Source of the DNA: Teratosphaeria epicoccoides
Lineage: Eukaryota > Ascomycota > Dothideomycetes > Mycosphaerellales > Teratosphaeriaceae
NCBI GenBank assembly: GCA_021401465.1
Contig: JADDMT010000071.1
Span: forward strand, 98,268-162,267
Reading direction: 5' to 3'
Length of the DNA stretch: 64,000 nucleotides
Shown here one piece after another: positions 45,962-56,238 of this stretch. Both the position numbers and the translations under genes were made by a program. The notes below the pieces were generated by a model. The model saw only the letters and a program-made list of their open reading frames with translations, did not search any database and was not told the DNA's origin. How positions within the stretch are numbered: position 1 is the first letter of the stretch; each line of letters begins with the position of its first letter.

Positions 45962-47350
45962 ATGCACAGCCTGCGAGCTGTAAGGCTCAATGGCTTTATT
46001 ACTCACACCTTCAGGCGACATTGTCGTGCCAAGCATCGAACCATTCAGACAGCAACAGTGACTGACACAGATATCGCCAGACTTGCAGCGAAGCCTCTGC
46101 ACCCCTTGACTTTGGCCGATCTATGTAGGCATGGAAGGCCACCGCTGTCTGAGCAGGCGCTGTTCAAGAGTGCCAATTTTACGTTGAAGATCTTGCCTTC
46201 TCGCCTGGCTCACCGCATCCAGAGCTTGAGAGCCCTACCGTACATTGTTGTAGCTAATCCAAACGTCAACAAAATTCACGGCAATTATGTTCACAGCTTG
46301 AGCACACTGCTACCATACGCAGAGAGGAGAATTGAGACCTTGCAAGATGAGATCAAGTTCACACAGGTCATGGCCAACCTGGTCGAGACCCATAGCAACA
46401 CAATCAGCATACTGGCTCGCGGTTTCCTCGAAGCAAGGAAGTATATTACCGCAGTAGAGGTCACCCGCTTCCTCGACGAGCATCTGCGAGCCAGGATCGG
46501 CACTCGTCTTATCGCAGAACAGCACATTGCGTTGCACTTCTCCTCCAAACCACATAACGACCTGAAAGACGAACACGCCAACATTCAACATGCCGAGCGC
46601 TCTAGCTATATCGGCGTTATTGACACAGCTTTGAAACCAGCAGACATCATTCGCAGCTGCGAACATATGGTCGGCGAGATCTGCGAACTGAAGTATGGCG
46701 TTCGACCTACCATTGCGATAGATGGGAGGCCGGAGACGACGATTGCACACATACCCATGCATCTGGAGTATATACTCACAGAGCTTCTCAAGAATAGCTT
46801 CAGAGCCACGATTGAGAATGGGACGGAGCAGGAGCCGATCGAAATCACCATCGCTCCTGCTCCTGCTAATTCGGAGGAGACCAGAGCTCTGAAGAATAAA
46901 GCGCAGAGCCTGGCGCACGACGCTGTTGGTGTGATCTCAAACTACGACCAAGGAGCTGTAGATTACGCCAGCGGCTCGAACAAACCCGAGATATCTGCTT
47001 CAGCCAACATTCGCCCACTTGACTCGTCAACTCCTGGTGTCACAATCCGCATCAGAGATCGAGGTGGTGGCATCAGTCCCAAAAACCACGCCAAATTGTG
47101 GGAATATGGATTTACGACATTTAATGAGGATGAGATCAGTGATAAGACGTCAAGCGGCGGAGGCGGAGGTGCGCTGGATGTCATCTCTGGTGGTGCAGGT
47201 AGCGGCAGCAGCTTGGCTGGGCTGGGCTATGGGTTACCGCTGGGTCGAGCTTACGCTGAGTATTTCGGTGGAGGCATTGCTGTGCAAAGCTTGTGGGGCT
47301 GGGGCACAGATGTATATCTCAGTCTGAGAGGAGTGGGCAAGTTACCATGA
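45962..47350 (+). CDS. Mitochondrial pyruvate dehydrogenase kinase-type protein kinase
   Basis: GHKL-fold kinase of the PDK/BCKDK family (yeast Pkp1/Pkp2) that inactivates pyruvate dehydrogenase E1 in the matrix. 462 residues, intronless, ATG at 45962-45964. The N terminus (MHSLRAVRLNGFITHTFRRH) is a typical matrix-targeting presequence. The BCDHK N-terminal helical domain spans about 60-215 (LSEQALFKSANFTLKILPSR, LPYIVVANPNVNKI, FLDEHLRARIGTRLIAEQH). The ATPase part has the N box ELLKNSFRATIE, G1 IRDRGGGI, a lid GGGGGALDV... and G2 GLGYGLPLGRAYAEYFGG. All key motifs are intact. Confidence 0.93.
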   Translation: MHSLRAVRLNGFITHTFRRHCRAKHRTIQTATVTDTDIARLAAKPLHPLTLADLCRHGRPPLSEQALFKSANFTLKILPSRLAHRIQSLRALPYIVVANPNVNKIHGNYVHSLSTLLPYAERRIETLQDEIKFTQVMANLVETHSNTISILARGFLEARKYITAVEVTRFLDEHLRARIGTRLIAEQHIALHFSSKPHNDLKDEHANIQHAERSSYIGVIDTALKPADIIRSCEHMVGEICELKYGVRPTIAIDGRPETTIAHIPMHLEYILTELLKNSFRATIENGTEQEPIEITIAPAPANSEETRALKNKAQSLAHDAVGVISNYDQGAVDYASGSNKPEISASANIRPLDSSTPGVTIRIRDRGGGISPKNHAKLWEYGFTTFNEDEISDKTSSGGGGGALDVISGGAGSGSSLAGLGYGLPLGRAYAEYFGGGIAVQSLWGWGTDVYLSLRGVGKLP

Positions 47351-48034
47351 AATGGAGTGTTGCGAGCGGATTTTCAATGTGAAGAGTCCCGGCGCAGCTG
47401 CGCTTGCTGCTCAACGACGATAAAGCCGGGAGGGGGTCGATCTGAAGTACGACATTTGACCTTAATTGACCGGGCTCTCTTGGGCTGCTGCGCCGCAAAT
47501 GGCTGGCTCAATGCTTTCAGGCTTCCGATTTCGCCGGAGGCGAGCATATAAGGCGACAGAGTGGGCTTGGAGGTATGCAAGACCACTCTACACCATCCTT
47601 GTGCCCTCGTGTGGCAGTGGACAGTAGCATGCTGAATCGTCGTGAGAGGCACGGAGGGACACAGCGCTTCATCAGAAGAGAAGCGACTCTGTCAGACGAG
47701 AAACGAGCTTAGCTTCCTTTTAACAGCTCCCACTACCATAACGCAACTACATCCACAGGATTATGACAATAGTTATCATCATCTTCATGGTTTTCCCCGC
47801 TCCTTCTAAGTCTAGAATACTCTTTTTGAGAGCCTACAGCCTTTGAACGCACAAAACACTATCAGTGTTGGCCAGACACGAGTCTTTTCTGGATATCTGC
47901 GGGACATCCATAGATGTGTCCCACAGCTGTGCTCGCTCGGCATACCTTCTCTAATCGTCCCTCCAATAATTTTACACTTCGAACTTCGAGTCTGATCCTT
48001 TCGACCGCGATGCACCACTGAAAAACAGCTACAC
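47351..48034. other. Intergenic
   Basis: Spacer between PDK and Cic1/Utp30 genes; promoter of the latter. Nothing else recognised. Confidence 0.4.
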
Positions 48035-49411
48035 ATGGCTCCCACAAGCAGTATCGCAGTCGCGAATACCGACTCGTCTTCTCCGTATCAATTGGACGCC
48101 GCACAAACGCTCCGCGCCTCCACCGCACTCGTTCGCAAAATCCAATCTGACCAGACAGTTCGCGAAAGGAATGGCGGCAAGGCGAGTTTGCTTGCCGATG
48201 CAGATGAGGAGGATGTGGAAGATGAAGTGCCAGTCTGGCTCGTGCTTACGACCAAGAAACACATCATCGAAAAAAAACGTTTGAAACCGGGCAAGATTGT
48301 ACTACCGCACCCGTACCTGGACGCCGACGATGCGAATCTGCGAGTCTGCTTAATCACTGCTGATCCGCAAAGGAAGTACAAGGATTTGATAGATAGCGAG
48401 GCATTTCCCGCAACACTGAAGAATAAGATCAAGCGAGTCGTTGGTCTTGAGAAGCTGAAGGCGAAGTACAAGGCGTTTGAGGCACGAAGACAATTGCTCA
48501 GCGAGTACGATCTCTTCTTGGCAGACGACAGAATCATCACGTATTTACCTGGTCTTCTGGGCAAGGTCTTCTACAAAGGCGGCAGCAAGAGACCCGTTCC
48601 CATCACATTGGAAGGCAAGAGACAGAGCACAGACGAGCAAGGCAACAAGCGACGGAAACTCTCGGAAGGCGGCACCAAAGTCGTCAAGTCCGAAGTCAAG
48701 CCCCAAGATGTCGCGCACGAGATCAAGAGGACCCTGAACTCGGCACTTGTCCATCTCGCTCCCTCGACCACAACAGCAATCAAAGTCGGCACAGGAAGCC
48801 AAGGACCGCAGCAGTTGCAAGCGAACATCGACGCAGTTGTAAACAAGATGGTCGAGCAATTTGTCCCGCATAAGTGGAGGAACGTGCGGAGCATACACAT
48901 CAAGGGGCCTGAGACCGCAGCCCTACCAATTTGGCTTGCTGATGAGCTGTGGGAGAAGGAAGAAGATGTGCTCGATGAGCCGCTGCCGTTGAAGGAGAAG
49001 GGCAGCAAGAAGCGCAAACGTGGTCTGGCGGGCGTAGAGCCAGACACGATTGAAGTTCCGGGTCCGGATGGGAAGATGAGAACGTTGGAGAATCCTGCCG
49101 GTATGGGAAAGAAGAGGAAAACTGTTGAGGCTCCTGTTGAGTTAAATGGAGATACGAAGGGGATGAAGAAGAAAAGTGACGTGGGTGGTGAGGATGCGAA
49201 GGCGAAAGTGGAGGAGAAAGCGGAGAAGGAGGCGAGGAAAGCGGCTTTGAAGCGGCAGAAGGAGGCGGCGAGGAAGGCGACCGTGGAGAGTTCGGTGAAG
49301 GCTGCTGATGGGGAGAAGGTGAAGGCGATGACTAAGAGTGTGGACGTTGTGGAGCGAAGTGGGAGGCAGCCGGTCAAGAAGGCGAGGGCCAAAGCTGCGG
49401 ATTTGATGTGA
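48035..49411 (+). CDS. CIC1: Ribosome biogenesis protein of the Cic1/Utp30 (L1-domain) family
   Basis: 458 residues, intronless. A ribosomal protein L1-like domain spans about 25-300: VPVWLVLTTKKHIIEKKRLKP, KIVLPHP, VCLITADPQRKYKD, YDLFLADDRIITYLPGLLGK, NSALVHLAPSTTTAIKVGTG and FVPHKWRNVRSIHIKG. The C-terminal third is a Lys/Glu/Ala-rich tail (KKRKRGLAG, EKEARKAALKRQKEAARKA) typical of nucleolar factors. Yeast Cic1 works in pre-60S maturation (ITS2 foot); Utp30 belongs to the small-subunit processome. The long basic tail favours Cic1, but I cannot exclude the Utp30/RSL1D1 name. Confidence 0.86.
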   Translation: MAPTSSIAVANTDSSSPYQLDAAQTLRASTALVRKIQSDQTVRERNGGKASLLADADEEDVEDEVPVWLVLTTKKHIIEKKRLKPGKIVLPHPYLDADDANLRVCLITADPQRKYKDLIDSEAFPATLKNKIKRVVGLEKLKAKYKAFEARRQLLSEYDLFLADDRIITYLPGLLGKVFYKGGSKRPVPITLEGKRQSTDEQGNKRRKLSEGGTKVVKSEVKPQDVAHEIKRTLNSALVHLAPSTTTAIKVGTGSQGPQQLQANIDAVVNKMVEQFVPHKWRNVRSIHIKGPETAALPIWLADELWEKEEDVLDEPLPLKEKGSKKRKRGLAGVEPDTIEVPGPDGKMRTLENPAGMGKKRKTVEAPVELNGDTKGMKKKSDVGGEDAKAKVEEKAEKEARKAALKRQKEAARKATVESSVKAADGEKVKAMTKSVDVVERSGRQPVKKARAKAADLM

Positions 49412-49620
49412 GTAGGGACGGCATTGTTAACCAAGGGGTTTGAGCGTCGTATTGCGGGAATGGGTGGAGGATCTCACGTGCATGGCTGGCATGGCGTCAA
49501 AGGCTTTCGTATCGCCTCTATACGATGTACTAGCCCTTCGACGACGGAGCATCGAGACTCCGACATGGAAGTTTGACCGTAACCGTGCCATTCCACGAAG
49601 CTGAAATTCCTCGTCCCACG

Positions 49621-51094
49621 TCAAGCCTCCGCAGGCTCCCGCGTGATATCTTCCGCGAACATCGGCACAGCCGTCCTCTGTTCCGGCGTGCCCGAACCCT
49701 CTCTCTTCACCCTCCCCTCTCCATTCCCTCTCTTTCTCATCGGCTCAGGCGCCCCAGCATCACCCTGCTGCAACACGGTCTCCGTAGCACTCAGACGACT
49801 GCCCTGCCCCACCACTGTCTTCTTCCTGCGAGCACTGCCGCTAGAGTGGCTAGAGGAACCTCGTCGGTGACGTGTCGCCTCGCCGCTAGCAAATTCTGTG
49901 GGACCAGGAGTCGAAGAGCGACTCGAGGAGCGAGAATGGCTTTCGCTTCTCAGACCTTCTCTCCCCTCCATCAATTTCCTCTTGGCCTTCAGCCTCTCAC
50001 TACTAGCCCGTTCCCTCACGCCGACTTTCTCCAGCTCTAGCTGTCTCCTACTCTTACTCGTGGACAAGATCCCGACATTTTTCCACCCTCTCCAACCCGT
50101 CCACCAAAGCCATCCGCCCTCTTTCCTCGCGACCTCTCGAGATCGTGATTTTATGACTTTGCGCAGATCAGCGCGCCGCGCATTCTCGCGCTCCCAGTAC
50201 TCCAGGCGGTAGGTATCCCAACCTTCACGGAAGTCGGGAGAGAACGGTTTGGGGAGGAGGAGGAGTTTGAGGACGTCGCCGGAGGACGCGATGTCTTCTT
50301 CTATGAGGCCGTTTCGGGAGGCGTGAGCGTTCCAGGTGTCGATCGTCTTCCTTTCTGAGGCCGTCGTGGAGGTAGGGACTCCACCGGCTTCGATGTCCTT
50401 GGGCACGAGCTGAAAATGGACTCTTGTCTCGCGACACCAGCCTAGGGGATCTAGCAGGCCCAGGTAGCTCAGGATCTCGCTCAAAACGCTGCCGCGTACG
50501 ACTACAACTTTCATGTTAAAGCCTCGTAGACCTCTGTTGGTGACTCCCACGAAGCGTCGAGGCCAACGGACTCCGCGCTCATACATCCCTGTGCACCAGA
50601 AGAGTCCAAGTGTCACTACACCGCCGCACCAGCCGAGCTTCTCGATGCTCTCGAGCATCCAGTAGATACTCCCGCCGACTCCTGAGCCGTCTTCACGAGG
50701 GCGAAAGAAGAGGAGGTAGCTGAAGGTGGTAATCCATGCCGTCAGGGCCATGAGGAGGAGGACGTGGAGATGCAGGCGGGCGCGGAGGGAGAGGTACTGG
50801 AGTCTGAGGCTGCTTTCGAGGATGAGGAGGTTGAGGTAGATTTGGGGCGGGGAGGAGGGGAGAGCGTCGAGAGCGGCGTTGCTGGTGCCGGGTGCGGTGG
50901 TGGAGGGTGGAGGTGGCTGGGGTGCGGTGATGGAGTGGGTGCGGGAGCCGCGTCGGGCGGATTCGGCGACTTGAGAGGGCGAGACGTTAGGGGGAGGCTG
51001 TAATGGGTTTTCAGTGTTTCCGTACGAGCTTGAAGTTTGGGAGTGAGATGTTTACCGCGCCCTTTACCATGCGATCAATCTGGTTGTCGGTCAT
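49621..51094 (-). CDS. SPO7: Spo7-like regulatory subunit of the Nem1-Spo7 phosphatase
   Basis: Exon 1 51056-51094 (MTDNQIDRMVKGA), intron 50998-51055 (58 bp), exon 2 49621-50997; 471 residues. With the catalytic subunit Nem1, Spo7 dephosphorylates the lipin Pah1 at the ER/nuclear membrane and so directs lipid flux to triacylglycerol. Seen: a Pro/Ser-rich start; the conserved helix SPPQIYLNLLILESSLRLQY; two membrane spans (LHLHVLLLMALTAWITTFSY and GGVVTLGLFWCTGMY); then the globular part (RGLRGFNMKVVV, WCRETRVHFQLVPKDIEAGG, FREGWDTYRLEYWERENARR) and a disordered Ser/Arg tail. Ends very close (about 200 bp) to the convergent Cic1 gene and is divergent to the Cld1-like hydrolase gene. Confidence 0.88.
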
Positions 51095-51436
51095 GGTATC
51101 GGCTTCGGTGTCTGCTTAGATTATTGTCGTCAAGTCATAGTCGATCAAGACGCCCTTCGCGAGCCTGGATGTCAGATATTGGTGGACGTGTTCCCGCCGG
51201 CGCATGTTGGATGTGAACAGGATATGCTGCGGAGGAAGTGGAGCGCTGATGGCAACCTTGTCTCACTGTGTCATTGTCTCAGTCCTACAGGAACTTGGCA
51301 TTACCCTCCGCCGACCACTTTCTACATGTAGTTCAACAGCGATCGAAGACCATGTCTGCTGCCTGGCCCCGAAGATCGGAGGAAGTGTGAAGCATCAGTC
51401 CGTCCCCGGCTGGTCGTCAGTGGCGTAGCATAAAGG
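51095..51436. promoter_or_regulatory. Divergent promoter region, SPO7 / Cld1-like
   Basis: 342 bp between opposite starts; both genes concern lipid metabolism, but no shared element was identified. Confidence 0.4.
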
Positions 51437-53230
51437 ATGTACTTGCAGACTTCCTTCGCATCATTGCTCGCCCTTCCAGCGTCCCTGCGCTCGTCATTCT
51501 TACTCGCTGGTGTCTACAACGTCCATACAACAACAACAGCGTCTACAATACTGCCGACTTGCAATCACCAGCAACCAACTGCCAAGTACGCCACGATGGC
51601 AGCCGAGGCTCCCGCTACCGACGCTGACAGGCGAGAGGGTGGCGGCGGTCAGCGCGCATTGCTCGCCCGTCAACGAGCCAAGGAAGACCCAGAAACGAAG
51701 GCAAAATATGCGAATAGCGGATATTTTCCTCTCAGCTACAAGGAAGGACTCTCGCAATGGTGGGCGGGTCTCGCGCCTGCTGTCACCGAGCATAAAGTGC
51801 TTTCATATATTCCGTATTTGCAGCGACCGCCCACGCATGCCCAGACTGGGAGCGAGCCACCGAGCTCTAGGAATAGCTCCATGAGCGTAGACCATGACAG
51901 TGCGAAAGAAGCGCAGCCTGTGCAAACAGATGCTGTGAGTGACACGCATGGTCCAAGACAATGGCAAAGCCAGATGGTGCAGTTGGCAGGGAAGAATCGA
52001 GCATTGAACGAATTCTCGGTGGAGAGATTGGGTGAGGAGACAGGAAACAGTCTGGTCATGCTGCATGGGTATGGTGCAGGTCTAGGGTTCTTCTACAAGA
52101 ACTTCGAGGCACTATCGAGGTTGCCACACTGGAAACTATACGCTCTTGACATGCTGGGCATGGGAAGAAGCAGTCGGCCGCCATTCAAGATCAATGCAAA
52201 GGACAGACAGGGCAAGATACGAGATGCGGAAAATTGGTTCATTGATGCGCTGGAAGAGTGGCGGATTAAGAAAGGTATTGAGAAGATGACGCTGCTTGGA
52301 CATAGTCTGGGAGGCTATATGGCAGTCTGCTATGCTCTCAAGTATCCCGGTCATTTGAATAAACTCATCCTGGCCTCTCCTGTAGGCATCCCAGAGGACC
52401 CCTACGCGGTCAACGAAGCTATGCCCGAACCTGACGCGAGCAGCATGTCCAACGAATTCACTGAGTCGCAGGACCAGACAATTGTAGATGGCGGAATTGC
52501 AAGACCAGAAGTCGACCAGACCACTGGCGCTCTCAACCCTAACCTCATGGCTCAAAGAGTGAAGTCCGGCAGCAACGGCAACCCACCACCCAGACGTCAA
52601 CTCCCAAGATGGCTTGTAACACTCTGGGACGCGAACATATCGCCTTTCTCCCTCGTTCGCCTTTCCGGTCCACTGGGACCTCGCCTTGTTTCCGGCTGGA
52701 CCAGCAGACGCTTCTCCCACCTACCACAAGACGAAGCGCAAGCGCTCCACGACTACAGCTACTCCCTCTTCCGCCAACGCGGCTCAGGCGAATACGTCCT
52801 TGCTCACGTGCTGGCCCCCGGCGCATTCGCGCGCTCGCCTCTCATTCGTCGTATTCAAGGTGTAGGACGTCAGTATTTAGGCGCCCACGCCACGCCCGAT
52901 GTCGACACTTCGTCCACGTCTCCTACGCCTTCCGCACAGAAGGTCAGGGAGACGGGAATTCCGGTTGTATTCATGTATGGTGAGAATGACTGGATGGACG
53001 TGACGGGTGGAAGAGCGGCGGCGGAGAAGTTGGCGGAGGAGAAAAGGAAGGCATTGGTCACTGCATCGGTGGAGGAGAAGAAAAAAGAGAATGGGAACGC
53101 GAAGGTCACGATTATCAGAGGTGCTGGACACCATATTTATATCGATAATCCGGGGCAGTTTAATCAGGAGGTTATGGACGAGATGAGGGATGTCGAGGCA
53201 AGGCAAGAGAAACTTGCTGGGTTGAGATGA
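51437..53230 (+). CDS. Alpha/beta hydrolase, cardiolipin deacylase (Cld1)/ABHD5-like
   Basis: 597 residues from the first ATG (51437). The ATG at 51596 (MAAEAPATDADR), in better context, may be the true start, because the first 53 residues are Thr-rich and look like translated leader. Family marks: HGYGAGLGFFYKNFEALS (oxyanion loop), YALDMLGMGRSSRPPF, the nucleophile elbow LLGHSLGGYMAVCYALKYP, EN-D region FMYGENDWMD and the catalytic His in GAGHHIYIDNP. Yeast Cld1 removes an acyl chain from mitochondrial cardiolipin; related Ict1 and ABHD4/5 act on lysophospholipids or regulate lipolysis. An insertion of about 60 residues between the elbow and the cap is rich in Glu, Asp and Ser. Confidence 0.88.
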   Translation: MYLQTSFASLLALPASLRSSFLLAGVYNVHTTTTASTILPTCNHQQPTAKYATMAAEAPATDADRREGGGGQRALLARQRAKEDPETKAKYANSGYFPLSYKEGLSQWWAGLAPAVTEHKVLSYIPYLQRPPTHAQTGSEPPSSRNSSMSVDHDSAKEAQPVQTDAVSDTHGPRQWQSQMVQLAGKNRALNEFSVERLGEETGNSLVMLHGYGAGLGFFYKNFEALSRLPHWKLYALDMLGMGRSSRPPFKINAKDRQGKIRDAENWFIDALEEWRIKKGIEKMTLLGHSLGGYMAVCYALKYPGHLNKLILASPVGIPEDPYAVNEAMPEPDASSMSNEFTESQDQTIVDGGIARPEVDQTTGALNPNLMAQRVKSGSNGNPPPRRQLPRWLVTLWDANISPFSLVRLSGPLGPRLVSGWTSRRFSHLPQDEAQALHDYSYSLFRQRGSGEYVLAHVLAPGAFARSPLIRRIQGVGRQYLGAHATPDVDTSSTSPTPSAQKVRETGIPVVFMYGENDWMDVTGGRAAAEKLAEEKRKALVTASVEEKKKENGNAKVTIIRGAGHHIYIDNPGQFNQEVMDEMRDVEARQEKLAGLR

Positions 53231-53694
53231 ACTTTCCAGAGATGGTGACTCATGATAGAAACATACATGTAGAAAAGCCATGCTTTGACGATAGATAGGA
53301 CTTTTTAGCAGTTGCTATAATACATTCCGACGACGCTACGATCCAACGATGAAAATGAAGACCGCAGACATATCAATCAATACACGGTTCCAGCAAGCGT
53401 CAAATTCATGCGATATCCATTTCGTGCGTCACAGGCTAAAGCCGTCCTATGCCGTCGATAAGCGGGCATCCCCCACTAAGATAAGGGACCGGGCCCCTCG
53501 TTCGTCATCAGCACGAGAGGAAACGCGATTGCAATATAGGCAACAGGTTCTCGCTTCATTTTACTGATACCCACTGTAGAAAGACAGTAACACTCCCCGA
53601 AATTATCTCTACCAACAAGCTGAAGAACTTCAAACTTATCACCACCGACCTAGAAAAGATTCTCCCAACCAAAACCCAAGTACCTCGCAAGAAA
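53231..53694. other. Intergenic
   Basis: Promoter and leader of the inhibitor gene; nothing else recognised. Confidence 0.4.
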
Positions 53695-54046
53695 ATGCCT
53701 GCTATCAATGTAAGCTCAACACTTCTCATTGAAACAGTGAAGCAGTCCAAAGCTGATACAACTGCGAACTAGGTCTCCCTCAAAGACGGCGCCTCAGCCT
53801 CCGAACTCGACGCCGCCAAGAAGCAGGTCACAGATCAGGGCGGCAAGATTGTGAATGAATTCAAATTGATTAAGGGGTTCACGTAAGTCAGTGTTCTTTT
53901 ATCCTGTGTTGATGAGGGGCGGGAACGAATTGTGCTGATGCAATCGGGGCTGGTGCAGGGCCGAGTTCCCGGCTGATAAGGTGCATACGTTGAAGACGAA
54001 TGACCATTTGAATGTTGAGGCAGATGGGGAGGTGAAGACGCAGTAG
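53695..54046 (+). CDS. PBI2: Proteinase B inhibitor (Pbi2 / inhibitor I9 type)
   Basis: Three small exons: 53695-53709 (MPAIN), 53773-53882 and 53959-54046, 70 residues in all. The spliced product has the I9 propeptide-like inhibitor fold pattern: VSLKDGASASELDAAKKQV, GGKIVNEFKLIKGF, AEFPADKVHTL and a charged C-terminal tail. Yeast Pbi2 (75 residues) inhibits the vacuolar subtilisin Prb1 and also takes part in vacuole fusion. Length, helix-strand order and the EFxLIKGF motif fit well. There is no signal peptide, as expected for the cytosolic inhibitor. Confidence 0.85.
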
Positions 54047-54290
54047 AGGGGAGCGGAGGAGAGAGGGCTGGGCAAGAGGTGAGATGAAAATGAGGATGGA
54101 GGGATGTGGGAGATGTATGTGCAGTTGGTAAGGTAAAGAATAAAGAATGCTGTAAGGCGGGTATGTGCCAATCCAACAGACCTCAAACAGAGCTGCTTCT
54201 CTGTGGGACTCTGGCGACTGATATCTACATCGATCCCCGACTGTACATTGCCATTAATCTATCCTGTATACAGATTGTTGGCGCGTCCTT

Positions 54291-55261
54291 TCACCGCCTA
54301 ACCTTTTCGGCCCGCTCAGCTGTCCTGCTCTTCTCGGATACCTCCTTCGACTCCTGCACATCAGGTTTACTGTCCGCTTTCGCCTTGAGAAGGGCATCCT
54401 CGACTTGCTCAACCGCCCTCTCAATCTGAACTTCTAGCTCCGGATGTTTGAACGCCTCAGAAAGAAGTTTGCCATTCCATCTCTGCAACAACATGACTTC
54501 CTCTTTTCCGCCTTGTGTCCGCTGTTCAACCTCTCCAGCAGCCTGCTTAATCTCTGCGTCTGCTGGCGCAGCTGTATGCCGCGATGCCTGCCGCGAGGGG
54601 TTGATGAGGCCCACAGTATACATCTGATCCATGATCCTGCTATCCGTCGCCTGCACCAAGTTCTTCTCGACTATATGCTGCAGCAGCTTGCCGCCATAAA
54701 GTGCTCGATAATGTGACCAGGCGCGGTAGACAGCATAGTAGAAAGGGATATTGGGAACACTGCCATATTCATCAGCACAAACATTAAAGCGAAGTCCATC
54801 TCGATGGCAGGCAAACCTTACACTGGTACGATTTGAAAAGGAATAGTCACCGGCATCCAAGCAATACACGTCCACATACGCCTACTATGCAACGTCTGTC
54901 GCTCCATCGCCAATGTCCGTAATATGTCGCCGACTTTCGAACTCATCATGAAGGCGCGGGGATACAAGCACTCAAATTTGTGCTTGCCCTCGTCTACTTC
55001 CTTCAGCCTCTTCTGTGTTGCAGGAGGGAAACTTTTGAGTCCCCATTCCTCGTAAGGGATGCGCTTCAGCATCCGGTTACCATAGTCAGTGAGCTGCTTT
55101 TGCCATCCTTTTTCTGCCTTTTCCCACTTTGCCCAGGTGTCTGCTGCGAATTTGGTGACTCTATCTGTAATGGGAGGTTTCTTTCCTGCGATGCTTTCTT
55201 GAATGCGTTCGCAGTATATGAGGGCTCTTTTGGTAGAGATTGGGAGGAGGTAGAGGCGCAT
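54291..55261 (-). CDS. Mitochondrial K+/H+ exchange-related protein
   Basis: Exon 1 54822-55261, intron 54760-54821 (62 bp, GTAAGG donor), exon 2 54291-54759; 302 residues from MRLYLLPISTKRALIYCERI. This start and the following blocks match the Mit_KHE1 family (yeast YDL183C): DRVTKFAADTWAKWEKAEKG, IPYEEWGLKSFPP, LHSRRMWTCIAWMPVTIPFQ (hydrophobic span), VPNIPFYYAVYRAWSHYRAL and GGKLLQHIVE. The family is tied to mitochondrial potassium/proton exchange on genetic grounds; the mechanism is unclear. The C-terminal 90 residues are charged and helical. An upstream open frame (55317-55511) has no link to it. Convergent with PBI2. Confidence 0.9.
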
Positions 55262-56238
55262 CTCTATGCGATGAGATGTCCACACTGCCCCGGGCTGGAC
55301 AATATTAAAAAATATGCTACAGCACTGTGAGAGTGTCATCTTGAATGATCGAATATTCCTCTGCTGTCGCGTTCAGACGCGCTAGATCTTCAAGTGACGT
55401 AGTTCTCGTTGTCAGCCTAATGTACGCTGAATAAGCTCTTGCTGGCGACTTCATCCTGACACAACATACTCTTCGATCTTGAGACTTGAGCAAGGCTCCG
55501 CTACTAGCCATTCAATCGGTCCGGAAGGCGTCTATATAGTTGCAGGGCGATATCGATGACTGTTGTCACGCTTCCACCATTCTTCGACCTCCGGAGATAT
55601 TCATCGTTTGGTTGATTCTTTTCTGCACCGGCAACACGGTTCCGGCGCCTCGTCTCGGACACTCAACGACCAGTGTACCTTTGAAGATCAGACAGACACA
55701 ACAGTCGCCAAGTCGAGCAAGCAGAGAACATGACTAACCCGACAGGTCACGGATGTGGTGTTAGACTGCCAATGCCTCGCCCACCCACGTTGTGGCCGCT
55801 TAGTCTCCACAGCATGTGACGGAAATATTCGGCCATTGCGGGAATGCAGTACATGCCTTGCGGAATTGTGCCAGAAAATGCTGCTGGCGTTACGATGGCG
55901 ATCCCGGTAGAGCCAGCTACAATGATATGCCGAGCGCAGCCCGTCCTCTTGTACGGTCCGCCTCCACGAACTCTTGCATGGTCCTCTACCGTCGCGGCCT
56001 GATGAAATAGCTGTGCGCACACGATCATAATCTTGGGTTGTGTTCGTTGTAGGCCTTACGAAGTCTTGCTTGCTCCTTGCCTAGCAACATATCTCCAAAA
56101 CCATTGTTCTCGATGCTCTTGGTCCTGAACAACCATTTCACCTTGCTACATCTACCTCTTCGGACCACAGTTGTAGTCTCGTCCTTCGTTGCATTGCTCC
56201 ATTATTGGGCCTAAGTCTATCTTTGACAGTACCACGAA
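55262..56238. other. Intergenic, about 1 kb
   Basis: A minus-strand open frame at 55747-56028 (about 90 codons, IIVAGSTGIAIVTPAAF) looks mildly protein-like but has no family I know and no good start; not called. Confidence 0.35.

Noticed and set aside
48571..49434. 287-codon Ser/Phe-rich minus-strand frame opposite Cic1/Utp30
   Set aside because: Shadow of the Lys-rich tail; the plus strand has the L1 domain.
55747..56028. Minus-strand frame with hydrophobic IVAGSTGIAIVTPA stretch
   Set aside because: Short, no good start, no family; left uncalled.
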